A DNA stretch of 64,000 bases from Bipolaris cookei (GCA_002286855.1 NRSV01000024.1:351092-415091), one strand, 5' to 3'. Counted from the stretch's first letter, positions 26,197-38,536 are shown. The notes: generated by a model from the letters alone, not told the origin. Translations and numbers: made by a program.

Positions 26197-26407
26197 CCCC
26201 TTCGAAGAGCCGGAGGGCCGACCATAATTCGGCTATTGCTTGGTCTAAGAATCGGCGCCGGTGGACCCGATAAGTATGAGGATGCGATGGGCTCGATTAA
26301 GCCGTTTGTTCGATCGATGTGGGGAGCTACAGCATACCCTGAAGCTCGAGGGCATCGGGTAATTTGTTCCTACGGTACAGAATGGGTATTGTTGTGCGCT
26401 GGACTGT
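26197..26407 (+). repeat. diverged direct repeat, copy 2
   Basis: Partner of 25087-25285. This copy looks less degraded (fewer TpA steps). No flanking duplication could be made out. Confidence 0.55.
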
Positions 26408-26612
26408 AACTAGAAGGTGCACAGGATCACTGTCGAAGTTTATTTCGACGCTGGCTAGCGAGTTGTCGCTCGCTGTTGATTGGACGACTGACTCTACGAC
26501 CCACCTTTGGTAGTGTACAACGCATCTTCGACATTCCGCATCCTCGCAACAGTCATAGAGTATTCCGACTGTGTTGTAGTAGCTGTTCCCTGTAACAAAT
26601 ATTCAACTCAAA

Positions 26613-27663
26613 ATGGCATCTGAAAACGAATTCCAACTCTTCACATCACTACGATATGATCCATTACTTCTCAAGTCTGAGGAGAACTCGCGCTCGATTC
26701 TAAACTTTGTCGCCCCGTCGCCATTCTATATGCTTGCATATCACCGAGACCGTATGGTCGAGGCATCACAGCACTTTGATTTTGATGAAGTGCAGAAACG
26801 GCTTGAGGATGGCAAAGCTTTGCATGAAGAGTTGTTGAAGAGAACCAAGGCTGAGATAGAAAGGACTGGAAAGGACCGAGCAATGAAGGTACGTTACTAT
26901 CACACTAAACATGGAAGATATTGACGTTCCCCAGTTGCGGTTATTGTTTGACAAGGCAGCAAATCTTACAGTCGAGTTCACAGACGTGCCAGCCGTGCCG
27001 CTTTCGACTCTCTACCCTCCATCACTAGACCCGCCAAATGCAAAAGTACAACACGCCTCCGCAGCAGCCTTCAAAGCATCTCCACTGACAGGAGGTGCCC
27101 TGACCCTTGGACCCGACGACTCGCTTCCAGCACCGACGTCGACACCCCCGCCTCCACCAGAATGGACAATCAAGCTAGATACTGCGCCCACCCCATCCTC
27201 ACCCTTCACCCTCCTGAAAACGACAAAGCGAGAAATGTACGACCAAAGCCGCGAGCGCGCCCTGCCTGAGAATCCCGCAGGTCCCGCTTACCGTGAAGTA
27301 ATGCTCTACAACGAGGTCAATGAGCTCACCGAAGGCACTCTCACCTCACTTTACCTTTTCCGTGGTGGCCGCTGGGTAACACCTCCTGTTGGCGTGCCAT
27401 CTGGCGAGTTCACCAGCAAGACTCTGAAAGATGATGGGGCCGATGAAGGAGAGCTGAGGAAACCGTTTGCAGGCCGATGGGGCCATTCAACGAGGAGTGC
27501 CAAAGTCGGTGCGGGAGGTCAGAGGGGTACGAGTAGGAGATGGGCACTCGGAAGTGGGTACTGCATGGAAGAACCTGTTAGTATTTACACTGTTGAGGTG
27601 GGCGAGGGTGTATGGGTGAGTAATGGAGTAAGGGGATTTGGTTACGGAAAAGTGGTGGAGTAA
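26613..27663 (+). CDS. abz2: aminodeoxychorismate lyase (class IV PLP enzyme)
   Basis: Two exons (26613-26888, 26935-27663) around a 46-nt intron with ACTAAAC branch site give 334 residues. The N-terminal part (FQLFTSLRYDPLLL, then LAYHRDRMVEASQHF) and the C-terminal class IV aminotransferase signature (REVMLYNEVNELTEGTLTSL, FRGGRWVTPPV, GGQRGTSRRWAL) match fungal 4-amino-4-deoxychorismate lyases. These use PLP to split aminodeoxychorismate into p-aminobenzoate and pyruvate for folate synthesis. Between the VTPPVG and GGQRGT motifs there is an insertion of roughly 40 residues (about 245-285), and a proline-rich stretch (TSTPPPPPEW) interrupts the first half. Start chosen as the first ATG after an AC-rich leader. 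No lesion seen. Confidence 0.88.
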
Positions 27664-27963
27664 AAGATAGTGCAGGTCTTTTGGCTGCAGAGACTTGTTA
27701 TTTTGAAAATATATGAAAATGGACTTTATCTCAGCGTGCCGACTACTCGAAGAGAGCCAAAGAACGCCTGTGCCACGGTTGGTTCTCCAGATACGACTCA
27801 ACGATGGCGTTTTCTCATCACACAGAACCTATATATGTCTCCCTTCCAAAGAATTATCAAATTAACAAAATCTACAAACGAAAAGAAATAAAATGGGTAT
27901 CAACATAGCCAAATCATGAGCTTTTCTACATATACATTCCAAATCACAAAAGTACACGTCATC

Positions 27964-29500
27964 TCAACGCCTCTTCACCTGCTCCACACTATCAATCACA
28001 ACCTCGGTCGTACGAAGAATCTTACTCGCATCCTCCCCTCCCCCCTCCGCACGCAAAATCCGCTCCTGACTACTCGTATGCACACCGCTTCTATCGCTAT
28101 ACACGAGATTCTGATGGTGCGGACCGCCCGACAACTTCTCGCGGAGGCTACTGCGATTTGCCATTTCGAACGTCTCGTCTATGGTCAGTGTCATTGTTGT
28201 TGTGTTTGTTGTGGGGGAGGCCTTTGTTGTGTTGAGAAAGCTGGCCCGGGGTTTGTGTTGGCGGCCGCTCCCGATTGTTTCGGCGTGCTCGATGTCGTTG
28301 TAGTTGCTGCGGCGCGGGGTGCGGGTTGAGGAGGTGCTGCGGAGGAGGGGTTTTAGGGTCGGGATGCAGGCGGCGATTATGCCGACGTTTAGTTGGAGGC
28401 TGGAGGGGGGAGATGGGTTAGTTGTTGGGTCTTTGTTGGAAGGGGTTCGTTTGGTGTTTGTAGGGGTAGGGGGGCACTTACAAGCCGTAGACGTTTAGGT
28501 GCTGGTTGCTGTAAAGGATGTTAGTGGGGTTAGAGAGGGTGGGTTGGGCGGACGTACAATGTCCTGTCTGAATCTCGTTTGACTTGGTAGCTCGCTTTTA
28601 CTATTCCTAGTGCAACGGCACTATCGGATTGTTAGTGACAGGAGGCTTTTGAGCCCCTGATGCTGCTTACATGTATCCGAGGCTGAGAACGCCAATCAAG
28701 TTGATACGCGTAGTCCGGGACATTTGCAAACTCCAGATGATGGGAATTGGTAAAGTTGCAAAGCAGACATCAGTAAAGATGTTCAAAGCTATCACATGTC
28801 AGTAGAGGCCTCCCACTGTTTGTTGTGCGCTTACCCGTGTTCGTCAGTGCGAACGCGACAAACATCTTCTGGCTATAGCAGACACCTTTCCTGGTCCACA
28901 TTGCTTCCACGGGAGTACAATACAGAAAGAAGCTGAGCCATGCGCCGATCGTGTAGATTGTTACCAAAGCTGTTCGAGGATGTTAGGGTTATGACTCAGG
29001 TTCTCGACCGCTGGTTTTACCTATCAGTGCCCACAAACAGCGTGAATACCATTTCCACATGTTGTTGTTTTTCAGTCTGAGTAAGAAGAGAGCGATTGAA
29101 ATCTTTAACAACCCAAGGGCACCAATGGCAGAAATGATACTGCCAAAGAAGCCTATGTGAGTGAACTCCTGCATATCTTCTTTCGAAACCGTCTTAGCAT
29201 GTCGTCCAAAGCCATGGTTGCCCTGAAGAATGAAGCAAGTCCATCCACCCAGAGCCCCAAACTGGTATCTGTTAGGAATGCTCTAGCAAAGAGTGAAGCT
29301 TGAGCACATACAGCAGCGAGCACAATCGCAATGTCGTCTTTCCCCAGCGACCGCAGTAAGCCCACACGGACAAATAGTCGGAGCCCAACACCAGTCAATG
29401 CAGCGATGTGGAAAACGCCCGTCAATGCGAGAAGGCGAGGAAGGTTGTTTTCAGCCGCCCATTTGGGGTCCACAGGAGGGCCCACAGAAGTCGAGGACAT
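27964..29500 (-). CDS. fungal rhodopsin-like 7-TM membrane protein
   Basis: ATG at 29500 begins an N-terminus (PPVDPKWAAENNLPRLLALT) leading into the first helices. Later exons encode the family pattern of seven membrane segments: GNHGFGRHAKTVSKEDMQEF, ISAIGALGLLKISIALFLLRL, ALVTIYTIGAWLSFFLYCTP, LNIFTDVCFATLPIPIIWSLQ and LGIVKASYQVKRDSDRT. A polar cytosolic tail ends at the stop 27964-27966. Most introns (near 29020-28975, 28830-28795, 28670-28625, 28558-28510, 28490-28400) are in phase. The first junction (donor 29311, acceptor near 29265) does not join in phase with the strongest sites, so either a weaker donor is used or a base is lost. These proteins are integral membrane proteins of unknown ligand, many in plant-pathogenic ascomycetes. 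Confidence 0.78.
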
Positions 29501-31026
29501 GATCGTCGCAGACGAACGCAAACCAGTGGGGCGAGAAGTGAACAACAAAAGATAGGAATATCGAACATTAAAAAAGAGAAAATACAATACCCTCTTTTCT
29601 GGCGTTGGCAGACAAAAACTCGGTTCTCCAAATGTTTCACAGGTCGCTCATGACGCTCTTGCATTACTTTGGGATCAGACAGTTCTGTCCACTATACATC
29701 ACAGGAACTGCTACATTAGGCATATGTGCTATCGGACATAGTTGCACGATGTGGAACTCGTCTATGTTTGTCCTTCTAGGCATCTTGGCCATCCAAGCGG
29801 CTCGCTGCCATGGCCGCAACAGAGCTGCTACTATTGGATGTGTTCGTGAACACCAAGCTGTGTAAATTGTCAACACTGCAATCCTCCCGGATTCGCCAAG
29901 GTCTTTCATATTCTTTACGGAGAAGCTCCAGGCTCTTCGATAGCTTGAGTCTTGTTGAAAATTGGAGTAGACAGTCGCGGAAAATTGGAGAATCAGAAGG
30001 GAATTTGCTGATAGTAGTACGAGCCAGACTTTAACTTCCATATGTAAATGAGTGTGGCGCAGCTGCTGTGGATGGAGATGCAGCAATACGATGGCTAGGT
30101 ATTGTGGGATTATCCAGCGGGTGTTGGACTACTTCGAGACGTAGTCGCGACTCGTTTAATTAATGGCTGTGGTCCCTGCAATCACCAACCACAACCAAGT
30201 AATCGTCCCGGCCCCCGTCCTCGCCCGTCGCCCCGCCCTTCCTTCGCGGCACGGTTTGCACTTCCCCTGGCAATCTTCCACCAACCCGGAGTACCGAATA
30301 AGTATGGTTTGCTTCAACTTTTCCTGCGTTCAACCTTTGCAAAACGCCACTTGAGGCAAAGAGAAGGACTTGGTTGCAATGTGGGTTTGGCATGGTGCAG
30401 TTCCATCGTTGATTTTACCCGTTCTCTGCTTCGCGAATGGGAACCAACATTTGCCCCTCATGCGTGTTATCTGCGCGGGTATATCGAAGGCGGCTTGACA
30501 AATGCTTGGCAATCCTACGAGTCCACATTGACCAAGATATCCTGCATATGGCCTGTTTGAACAAATGAATTCTCGAATTGCGATAGACGTAGTTACAAAT
30601 TGTCGACGGTGAAGGCAATGAGCGACGCACACCTTGACAATCATCTCACAATCATATAATCTACTTCACACTCTGCACTCTATACTACAATAGTGATATT
30701 CAAGTGTCTACTTCGTTCGACAGCCCAGGACCTCGGTATAACACGAGTCATGCCCACCCTCTCAGTTGGGTATGGGCTTCACATGGGCCGCGTCTAGGAC
30801 ATGAATCGGGGTCACCACCAGCTATTTCTAGACATAGAACCAACAACAATCGCTCATGAACGGCCTTGGGTACGGATATAGCTGGCCGATCCATGTAGGT
30901 GCATGCACATGCAAGCCAGCCTATGCCCCGTATCTGCAAAGCCCATATTAGACGCGCTGTACGCAGTTTTACACTGAAGTTTTCTTTTTCAGCAGCCAAC
31001 ACTCTTGTTTCACGCTCCCCTACAAG
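29501..31026. other. 1.5-kb stretch without a supported gene
   Basis: Two longish ORFs overlap here: minus 29664-30086 (140 codons, hydrophobic start VWLVLLSANSLLILQF) and plus 30102-30560. Neither shows introns, a domain or a convincing start. The last 300 bp must hold the tyrosinase promoter. Confidence 0.35.
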
Positions 31027-32281
31027 ATGCGTTTCCTTGGTGTCCCTACCGCTGTCCTGGCGTTGGCCAGTGTAGTCCAGTCTGCTGCGCTTAAACCCCG
31101 TGATGTTATCCAAGATCTACAGGATCAAGCGATTGCGGCATTGAAAGAGGCGGAGGCAAACGGTACCCTTGGAAGGAGGTCGAGCTGCTCTATCTTCAAC
31201 GCACCTGTCAGGAGGAACTGGTAAGATGCTGTGTCCTTATGTTTTGTCAACCAAACTAATAGCCTCTAAGGGATCATTTGAGCAAGAAAGAGCGCAGAGA
31301 ATACATCAGCGCTGTGAAATGCTTGCAGTCCCGGCCTTCAAAATCCGACCCAGCATTAGTCCCAGGCGCCAAAACACGATTCGATGATTTTGTTGGACAA
31401 CATATCAACCAGACACGATCTATCCATGGCACTGGAAACTTCTTGACCTGGCATAGGTATTTCACATTTGCCTATGAGAAGACTCTGAGGCAAGAATGTG
31501 GTTACACTGGGTACCAGCCTTACTGGAACTGGTTCAGTTACCAGGATGACGTTACAAAGTCTCCTGTTTTTGACGGATCCGATACGAGTATGGGTGGCGA
31601 TGGATCCTTTGTTCAGCACAACGGAAGTGTAGGTGGCGGCGGAACCATTTTCCTCCCTTCAGGCAATGGTGGAGGTTGCATCTCGAGCGGACCATTCAAA
31701 GGGTTAGTACTCCCGTACACACATTGAAAGTTCTCCTGACTGACCGTGCTAGTGTCCAAATCAACCTCGGTCCTGTGAGCCCAGCAATGGCTGGAGAGCC
31801 CAAGGTCGCACAGCCACTTGACTATAACCCTCGCTGTTCAAAGCGAGACATCACGTCATACGCAGCGAAAACCTGGCTCACCAACAAGAATTTGCTTAAC
31901 GTCACAATCGGCGCTGCCTCCAAGAACATTGGCACTTTCCAGGACGAACTGCAAGGTCGCTTCGGTGATCGTTTCTTGGGCCTGCACGCCTCTGGACACT
32001 ATGTCATGGGTGGAGACGGTGGAGACTTCTACAGCAGTCCTAATGACCCTGTCTTCTATCTGCACCATGCCATGGTGGACCGTGTGTGGTGGATCTGGCA
32101 AGCTCTACACCTTGACCAAGCGAACACTATCGCAGGCAATGTCGCTGCATTCCAACCCAATAGTGCAAAGACTACGCTCAAAGACATAATCCAGATGAAT
32201 TGGTTGAACATAGAGCCCAAGACAATTGAGGAGCTCCTGAGCACGTTGGACGCAGACCCATTCTGCTACATCTACTTGTAA
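31027..32281 (+). CDS. secreted short tyrosinase / catechol oxidase
   Basis: Three exons (31027-31220, 31271-31702, 31753-32281) give 384 residues. A signal peptide (MRFLGVPTAVLALASVVQS) precedes the type-3 copper fold. CuA ligands lie in QHINQTRSIHGTGNFLTWHR (three His) followed by YFTFAYE; CuB ligands lie in LHASGHYVMGG and DPVFYLHHAMVDRVWWIWQ. The usual C-terminal lid domain of long tyrosinases is absent, as in the short secreted class. The enzyme oxidises phenols to quinones outside the cell, or in vesicles, with roles in pigment or phenolic detoxification (family knowledge). A FAD monooxygenase follows 250 bp downstream on the same strand. Confidence 0.93.
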
Positions 32282-32538
32282 TGCTTGATGAGGGGCAAAA
32301 GTGTATATACTTAATATAATGAATTATTGTTAATATCTGAAAGGAGAAACATAAGTGCAAAGTTTGTAATGCATAATTATCGACATCATGTTTACCTTGG
32401 TGTACCAAAGTTGGAGCATCTGTGCTCCGCGGCACGCTGATTGGCTCGATCACGATCTGCCATCGAGTCCAGACCATCGGCTGTACGACCTCTATCGATT
32501 TTAATGTCACGGTACATTTCTGGAAAAAACACAATGCA

Positions 32539-33693
32539 ATGACGACCTCTATTTCTATCATCGGCGCAGGAGTCGCGGGCTTAACGCTGGGTCGCAGTCT
32601 CCTACGCCGCGGCATTCCAGCTATCTTATACGAAAAAGCAGCTTTGAAGCCCAGATTCAACTATGGCATCACTTTGCACTCGACAACCTACAAACCACTC
32701 CTCAAACTTCTCGACATTGATGAGGATGCATTCAAGAAACGGGTAGCTGTTGATGCAGAGAATGATGGCTATGGGAAGATTGGCTCAAGTGTAGAGCTTC
32801 TAAGTCATGACGGCTTGTACGACACTCAGTCCTCTTTCCGCGCCAACAAAAACAAGCTTGAGCAGTTGTTGCGCGAAGGACTCGATATCCGGTGGGAACA
32901 TACGCTCGAGAGCGTAGAACCCTCTCCGAAAGGCACTAAGCTGCGGTTTCAGAATGGGGAGACAAGTACAGCAAACATCATTATCGCTGCGGATGGCGTG
33001 CATTCGAGCATTCGAAAGCTCTTATTACCATCTGCACAGCTTAATGTCCTACCATATATCGTCTTCAATGGAAAGAGAAAGCTTGATCGTAAGACATTCG
33101 ACAAACTGTACCCGCCTGCGATGAGGGATGCAAATTTCATTGAAGCAAACCACGATGACGTGGTGTTCAACATTAGCGTTAACGAGAAGAAAGCCGAGGA
33201 AGTCAGCATCAGCTGGATATATTCACGCGCAGTACGCAGTGATTCGGATCCTCTCCACCAGCCGAACCGATCCAAGGAAGACGCCAAAAAGATTCCCAAG
33301 GAACTGTTCGAAGAAGCCCAGACTCTCAATGGTCTTCAGCCTCCTTTCTCAGAAGTTTTCGATGCGCAGAAGATGCGCGGTGACAGGATACTCCATTGGC
33401 TTATGCGAACCCTACTTCCCCCGTTACCAGACATCCAGAGGCTGTCCGAAGACATTGGGATGTGCTTTATAGGTGAAGCTGTTCATGTGGAACCGATTGT
33501 TGGGGGCAACGGCGCCAACACAGCCATTCTTGACGCGCTGTCGCTCGCAGAGGAGATTGCCAATGGCGATCAGGTGAACATTTCGAATTGGTACGATGAA
33601 ATGTACCCTGTGTGGACGAAAGGGGTTGAGAAGAGCCGAGAGAGCATTGCCAATATGCATCAGCTGGTGAAGTCAGTTTCTGGTAATCTCTAA
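32539..33693 (+). CDS. FAD-dependent monooxygenase
   Basis: A single exon of 384 codons from ATG 32539. That start places the FAD-binding GAGVAGLTLGRSLLRRG 8 residues in, as usual; an in-frame ATG at 32422 would add 39 unlikely residues. Further marks are the DG motif (IIAADGVHSSIRKLL, about residue 150) and the second FAD motif (GEAVHVEPIVGGNGANTAILDA, about 315), where Glu stands in the place of the common Asp of GD. A 5' leader of ~250 bp separates it from the tyrosinase, and both read in the same direction, so a functional pair is possible. Substrate unknown; the family hydroxylates or epoxidises aromatic and isoprenoid compounds with NAD(P)H and O2. Confidence 0.88.
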   Translation: MTTSISIIGAGVAGLTLGRSLLRRGIPAILYEKAALKPRFNYGITLHSTTYKPLLKLLDIDEDAFKKRVAVDAENDGYGKIGSSVELLSHDGLYDTQSSFRANKNKLEQLLREGLDIRWEHTLESVEPSPKGTKLRFQNGETSTANIIIAADGVHSSIRKLLLPSAQLNVLPYIVFNGKRKLDRKTFDKLYPPAMRDANFIEANHDDVVFNISVNEKKAEEVSISWIYSRAVRSDSDPLHQPNRSKEDAKKIPKELFEEAQTLNGLQPPFSEVFDAQKMRGDRILHWLMRTLLPPLPDIQRLSEDIGMCFIGEAVHVEPIVGGNGANTAILDALSLAEEIANGDQVNISNWYDEMYPVWTKGVEKSRESIANMHQLVKSVSGNL

Positions 33694-35358
33694 GGAGGAG
33701 GGTGCTTGGTGCTTTAGAAAGGAGTCTTGGACATGCAATTCAAGTTCTCAAACTGTCAGACAGATAGATACGAAGAGATCCACTATAGAATGCGTATACA
33801 CAGCAAATGCACTTTGACCTTCCAGCGTGACACCCATGGCCAACAGTTGATGCGTGCACACTCGATAGAAACCTCAACTCCCCAGCCCCCCTCTCAGTAG
33901 TAGTAGTACGTACACCAAAGCCTCGGGAATTCCCTGCAGCTGGAATTCTTTCTTATCGCATCCCAAATTCTGTCACGCTTCCTTTTTCCTAAAAAGTACA
34001 AGAAGAAAAAAACATAGTAGCGTACCATATTCCGTACGTGCCCGCTCCTGCGCCCCTTCAAGAGACCCTCACCCCCCCGGACCCCTTCTAGCCGCCAATG
34101 CCACATGCGGTACCACCGCCATGTGCAGCCGTCTTAGCGCCAAGCCAAATACCCGCCGCTACAGCCACCAATGTAGTACGCCCACATTCCGTCCTCGCTA
34201 CCAACCACCCTCCTACCTTTTTCCCCTGTCGTGTGTTTGAAGGGAATGCGGGATGTATGTGTGGTGAAAGCTAGTAAGGGTACCAGAACTAGCAAAGACA
34301 GAATTGTGCCGTGTGAGGAAGGTGACGCAACACTTTTTTTCTTTGGGGACGTGGGCGCGTAGTAGGTGGGCTTGTAGCGTTTGCGTTTCCTTTGGATGAG
34401 ACTAGGTACTATGGGAAGGAGGGAGGGAGGGGAGGTATGACTACTACGATATCGTGGCACAATGTTACTTGACGGGCTGATTGCTGTTCAAGGGGGGCGT
34501 GGTGGATGTTGGATGTTGGATGTTGGATTACTAACTACTACTACGTATTTGCATGCTAGAAAAAAAAGAGTGGTTAGTAGCGCAAAAGAGGCTGGGACGC
34601 CGTACACTGGGGTGCACGGCGTAAGCATCTTGATCTGCGCTGTGCCGCAACGTGAGGCTGTACGTATTACGGCGCGGTGGACCAGTGCAAAGGGCTTACG
34701 TACGGTACGGGTGTGTCTATGCCGCATCGGCTGTATGGAGACGACGCGGCGAGATAAGGCGTCTTTGACGTAATGTGTGGAAATCAAGAATGAGGGTGTT
34801 GGCGAATGCAGGGTAATAAAGCGGTCTCGTGCCATTTTGTCGGAGTGGCCATAATCAGCTCAGCAGTATGCTTGATGTGGGATCAGCTAGGGTCTTGTGT
34901 AACGCATTGACACGTTGGCTATCGGTGGAGACTGACGAAGAGATGCGGGATCCACGCGGACATGTAAGAAGAATATTTAAGGCTACGATCTCAGTATTTG
35001 AAAACCATAATTGTAAGAGCTGGAGCGCTGAATGAGTTGTTTATGCAAAGCAAACAATGCAGAGTTTCTATAAACGCCGTATGCCCTGGATAATGCCTAC
35101 ATTACAAGACGAAAACACTAGTAAATCCATGCATACTAATACGGAAAGGGTATCGTGATTAAAACAAGAAACATGAAAATGAAAAAAGATACAGTGACGA
35201 AGAAAAGGTTGCACACTTTATCCCATGATCCCAGTTTTTTTAAAAAAAAATAGTTATAGCCGCGCGCGACCACACTATGCATAGACAAAGGTCATGGGAA
35301 GCACAGAAAGTTTGATGTTGTCGTAACATTGTCGAAACGAGCGTCGTAAGCCCAGCGC
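33694..35358. other. 1.7-kb intergenic stretch
   Basis: No supported gene. A minus-strand ORF at 34134-34460 has one hydrophobic segment but no recognisable family. A heptamer repeat (TTGGATG) of three units occurs near 34503-34527, and there are G-rich/C-rich tracts near 34070 and 34420. Confidence 0.4.
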
Positions 35359-36221
35359 TTACTGCTTTGGACCATAGACCCAGTCTGACAGGTGTTAGTG
35401 GCGGAATGCAATGCGGAGACATGTGTTATTCTATATGGACTTACACTGTGCAGCGTACTTCACTTCCCATGTAGGTGGCATGCCCTGGCATGTCGCAGGC
35501 TTGTTGCCACCAGCAGTCTCCACACGATAGACAGTGGTGATGCCTCCCTGGGCAATACCTACCTTGTGCCGCAGGTAGAGCCATTGGATAGCGGGAAGGC
35601 CGTTCTTTCCTGGACATGCAGTTTTCGGTGCATCGATGGCGCCAAGTTTTGCGACCTGACACAGGGGGTATGGGGTATTGAGCTGATCGAAGGCGAATGT
35701 TGGGGTGTTTGTTCCAGCAACATCGGCGAAGAAATGGTGTCCAGCAATATTCTCAAAGCCTTGAGCCCGAAGGCTCATGTCGACTAATTGGGGGGCCCAT
35801 TCAGCCATGGAGAGGGCAAGGGGAGAGATGGTTCCGATCTTCCACTTCGCATCTCGGTCGTTGTTGAGTTTTGTACCAATATCATACAAGGTAGCTGGTG
35901 AAGGCAAATGTTAGGACCATTTCTGTATGTAATTGAAAAAAGTAGCTTACCAACAGCACCAGTGGTACCAGGAACTGCACTTGCGTTTGCACACGTGTAG
36001 TTCTGTGTACCGATTCCAAGTACAACATACTTGAGTGTCATACCTTCCGGGCTCGTAAGATTACTTTGAGGGAAGAGTTCGGCAAGATTATCCAGGTTTT
36101 TTGCGGGAGTATAATTATGTGGCTTTACAGACAATGGGGGAAGAGCAGCTGCATAAGCAGAAGTGGCATAGAAAAATGCTGCCATGATTGTGGAGAAAAG
36201 CATATTGATGAATGTTGGCAC
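35359..36221 (-). CDS. secreted DUF3455-family protein
   Basis: Three exons on the minus strand (36221-35951, 35894-35445, 35384-35359) give 248 residues. The N-terminus is a signal peptide (MLFSTIMAAFFYATSAYA; a second in-frame ATG at 36203 would also serve). Family-typical blocks follow: LKYVVLGIGTQNYTC, ATLYDIGTKLN, ISPLALSMAEWAPQL, GHHFFADVAGTNTPTFAF, IQWLYLRHKVG, GGITTVYRVETAGGNKPATC and the ending VKYAAQYWVYGPKQ. DUF3455 proteins are secreted or periplasmic, of unknown function, and frequent in fungal secretomes. The tiny last exon (8 codons plus stop) is supported by conservation of the ending style and in-phase splicing. Confidence 0.88.
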
Positions 36222-38536
36222 AAGTTGACGTTGGAAGAGTTACTGATAATGGAACGTCTGAGTAAAATCAAAGGAGCCTGTCCCTTATTCTTTGTCAATG
36301 TCGAGGTGTTCGAGGGAGTACTTATTGTATCACGACTTTCTGGCGCTGGCGGTTGGATACACTTATACCTTCTACACTGAACTTTGTCCTGTGCCGTTCG
36401 CCAGGCGGCCTGCATGGGTGTGCATGCGCTGCCATGTGTATGTACGTCAACACAGACCACCATCCTGACCAGATCTTTAATATTAATCCTTGAAGCGACA
36501 TGCACGCCAAAGGCTGGTGAGACCTGGAGGTGGCTCTAGCGCGTCAGGGTGGCTGTTCTTGTGCATAGCACTTTGCCGCTCCTGTCAAGCTGGGTAAAAT
36601 GCTTGTACCTCCTATAAGCGCTGTTACGTGCAAACTCGAGTCCCAATCCAGGAATGTGGAGAGCGCTACGATGGGCATCTGGATTTCTGCTGAGCCGTGT
36701 TCCTGTGGCGCTGGTTTTTTTGGTGCTGAGCCTCTATTTGCACATGTGTGGGTGGATATATGTTGGCATCTTAGACAGCAACTCTATAGCCAGGGCAGCA
36801 ACCAACAAGATAGCATGGGTTTGGCGTAGGGAGGTGGCATGGCTGTCTTACTCTTTCGATAATTTTCAAAAGAATTTACAGTTTCAGTGTCGGACCTTCC
36901 AGACAAAGACCAAACGCCGGCACAGATTCGGTAATTCCACAGCTTGGAGGCTGGGTTCGCGCTGGTGTGCCCGAACGGAAGGCTGGCTTGAGGTCCGAGC
37001 ACTTTGGCTTTCACTGGCTGTCCGTGCGCTGCAGGCGCCTTGTATACATCTGGCCGATAAAAAGACCTGATCTGGCCCAACAATGACAGCAAATGACCCG
37101 ATAGCGGTATGCACGCTCTATCGAAAGCCCCGCTTCGAGCCGTAATGTGGGCTAATTAATTGGGTCTATACCAGAGGCCAACGGAAGATACGGCAGTTAT
37201 AAACTCAATGTCAGACCGTTGGAACGTTGGAAGATTGCTTGCTCGTTGCCTGAGGATTACGGCGTGGGCTGCGTTGGTGTCTCATCGATGATGCCTCTTT
37301 GAAAACATTCTTTTTGCACAGCTTTGGTTAGGCGCGTTTATCCTGAAGCTTGCTGTGTAAGAGGTTGAGCATGTTCTCTCCAGCTGACTTCAGGTTACTT
37401 GTTTCTGGCCCAGTTTTCTATATCCGTACGAGCAGGGGGTTCACCTTGCCTAGTCATGGATACCGGCAAACATGCTTGGTGAAACCTCTACAGGGAAGCT
37501 GTATAAACGGAAATTTACTGCGCAAAGTCGTGCTCCGGACTTCAAGACCCGAATATTCACAAGCCGCAAAATGTGCTCCTGTCGTCTGACAACCGATGGA
37601 GCCATTTCTGGTAGGTAGGCGATAAGAGAGGGGTAAGGTTGGCGTGTTAATGTGCTGCACGGCGGCCAAAGCAGTGATATTAGCTTGTTTTCTTTTTTCG
37701 CAGCGCAGTCAGCTTGTGGAGCACAACAAGCTAGCGGGTGCGCCCGCGGTGCATCATGGGACGATGTCGGGGAGTCCATGAACAAAATCATCCCGACGTT
37801 TCGTCAGGGCGCACAAGGAAAAAACCGTGCAAAGGATCCGCGCACTCGAACGACTGTTTGTAAATCCGTCGAGCTTGCATGGTGAGCTGTGTCAGAACAC
37901 GAAGCGAACTGTTTCAGCGATCCCATTCAACTCTGCGACGCTTCCCCAACCTAACGAACGCCTGCAGGAGGCAGCCTTGATATTGTTGGCATCGCTCTTG
38001 GTAACGGGCCGTTGTGTTCTGGTCCGCATTTTGGCGTGCTTCTCAAACAGCTTGACGGGTAGTTCCTATGTAAGCTGTACAGTGACATCTGAGACTGTGA
38101 CATTTGTCGTGACAGCAGATGCGCCCCGTCCTGCCTGTAATCTACTGTGTACTTCTGTTCTTCGGGCCAGCCCAAGTCGGTACGGTGGATATTGAAGCCG
38201 CATCCAATTCAGACGGCCATGGGCAGATAAACCATCTCCTTGGATCGCTTATCGCGGCTGTTAAGTTTTGTGTTTCTCACACCTCTTGCATGGCCTCGTG
38301 ATTCTCAACCCTTTTGTTTCGGATGTGTAGCAGTGAGCAAGATACGACGAGAATGTGGCACGCAACCCTCAGGAAACCGTCACTTTCAAGCTCCAGATAG
38401 GGGATCGTCAAAAGTGGGGCTATTTTTCGCCACCACTCTTTCACCTGGCTTGACAGCCGTGCAGTACCATCGTGCTTACTCCAACACCAAGGCACGATCA
38501 ACCAGAACTGAACAAGGGGTCAGCCGAGGTATCATC
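36222..38536. other. 2.3-kb intergenic stretch, no gene seen
   Basis: Many short overlapping ORFs on both strands without coding character, introns or domains. It separates divergently oriented genes (DUF3455 protein, minus; P450, plus), so it holds both promoters. Confidence 0.4.

Larger units (their letters stand above)
25056..26612. other. gene-free block of old repeats upstream of ADC lyase
   Basis: No coding sequence. It holds a diverged direct repeat (25087 and 26197) and an imperfect palindrome (25399-25465), each listed. The proximal 100-200 bp should include the promoter of the gene at 26613. Confidence 0.5.

Noticed and set aside
30102..30560. 152-codon plus-strand ORF before the tyrosinase gene
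   Set aside because: Proline/arginine-rich, no domain, overlapping equally long ORFs on the other strand; no support for coding.
32422..32538. Upstream in-frame ATG of the FAD monooxygenase
   Set aside because: It would put 39 non-conserved residues before the FAD-binding motif; ATG 32539 fits the family.
36600..38500. Several 70-190-codon ORFs on both strands
   Set aside because: Composition is random-like, frames overlap heavily, and no splice-joined model gives a recognisable protein.
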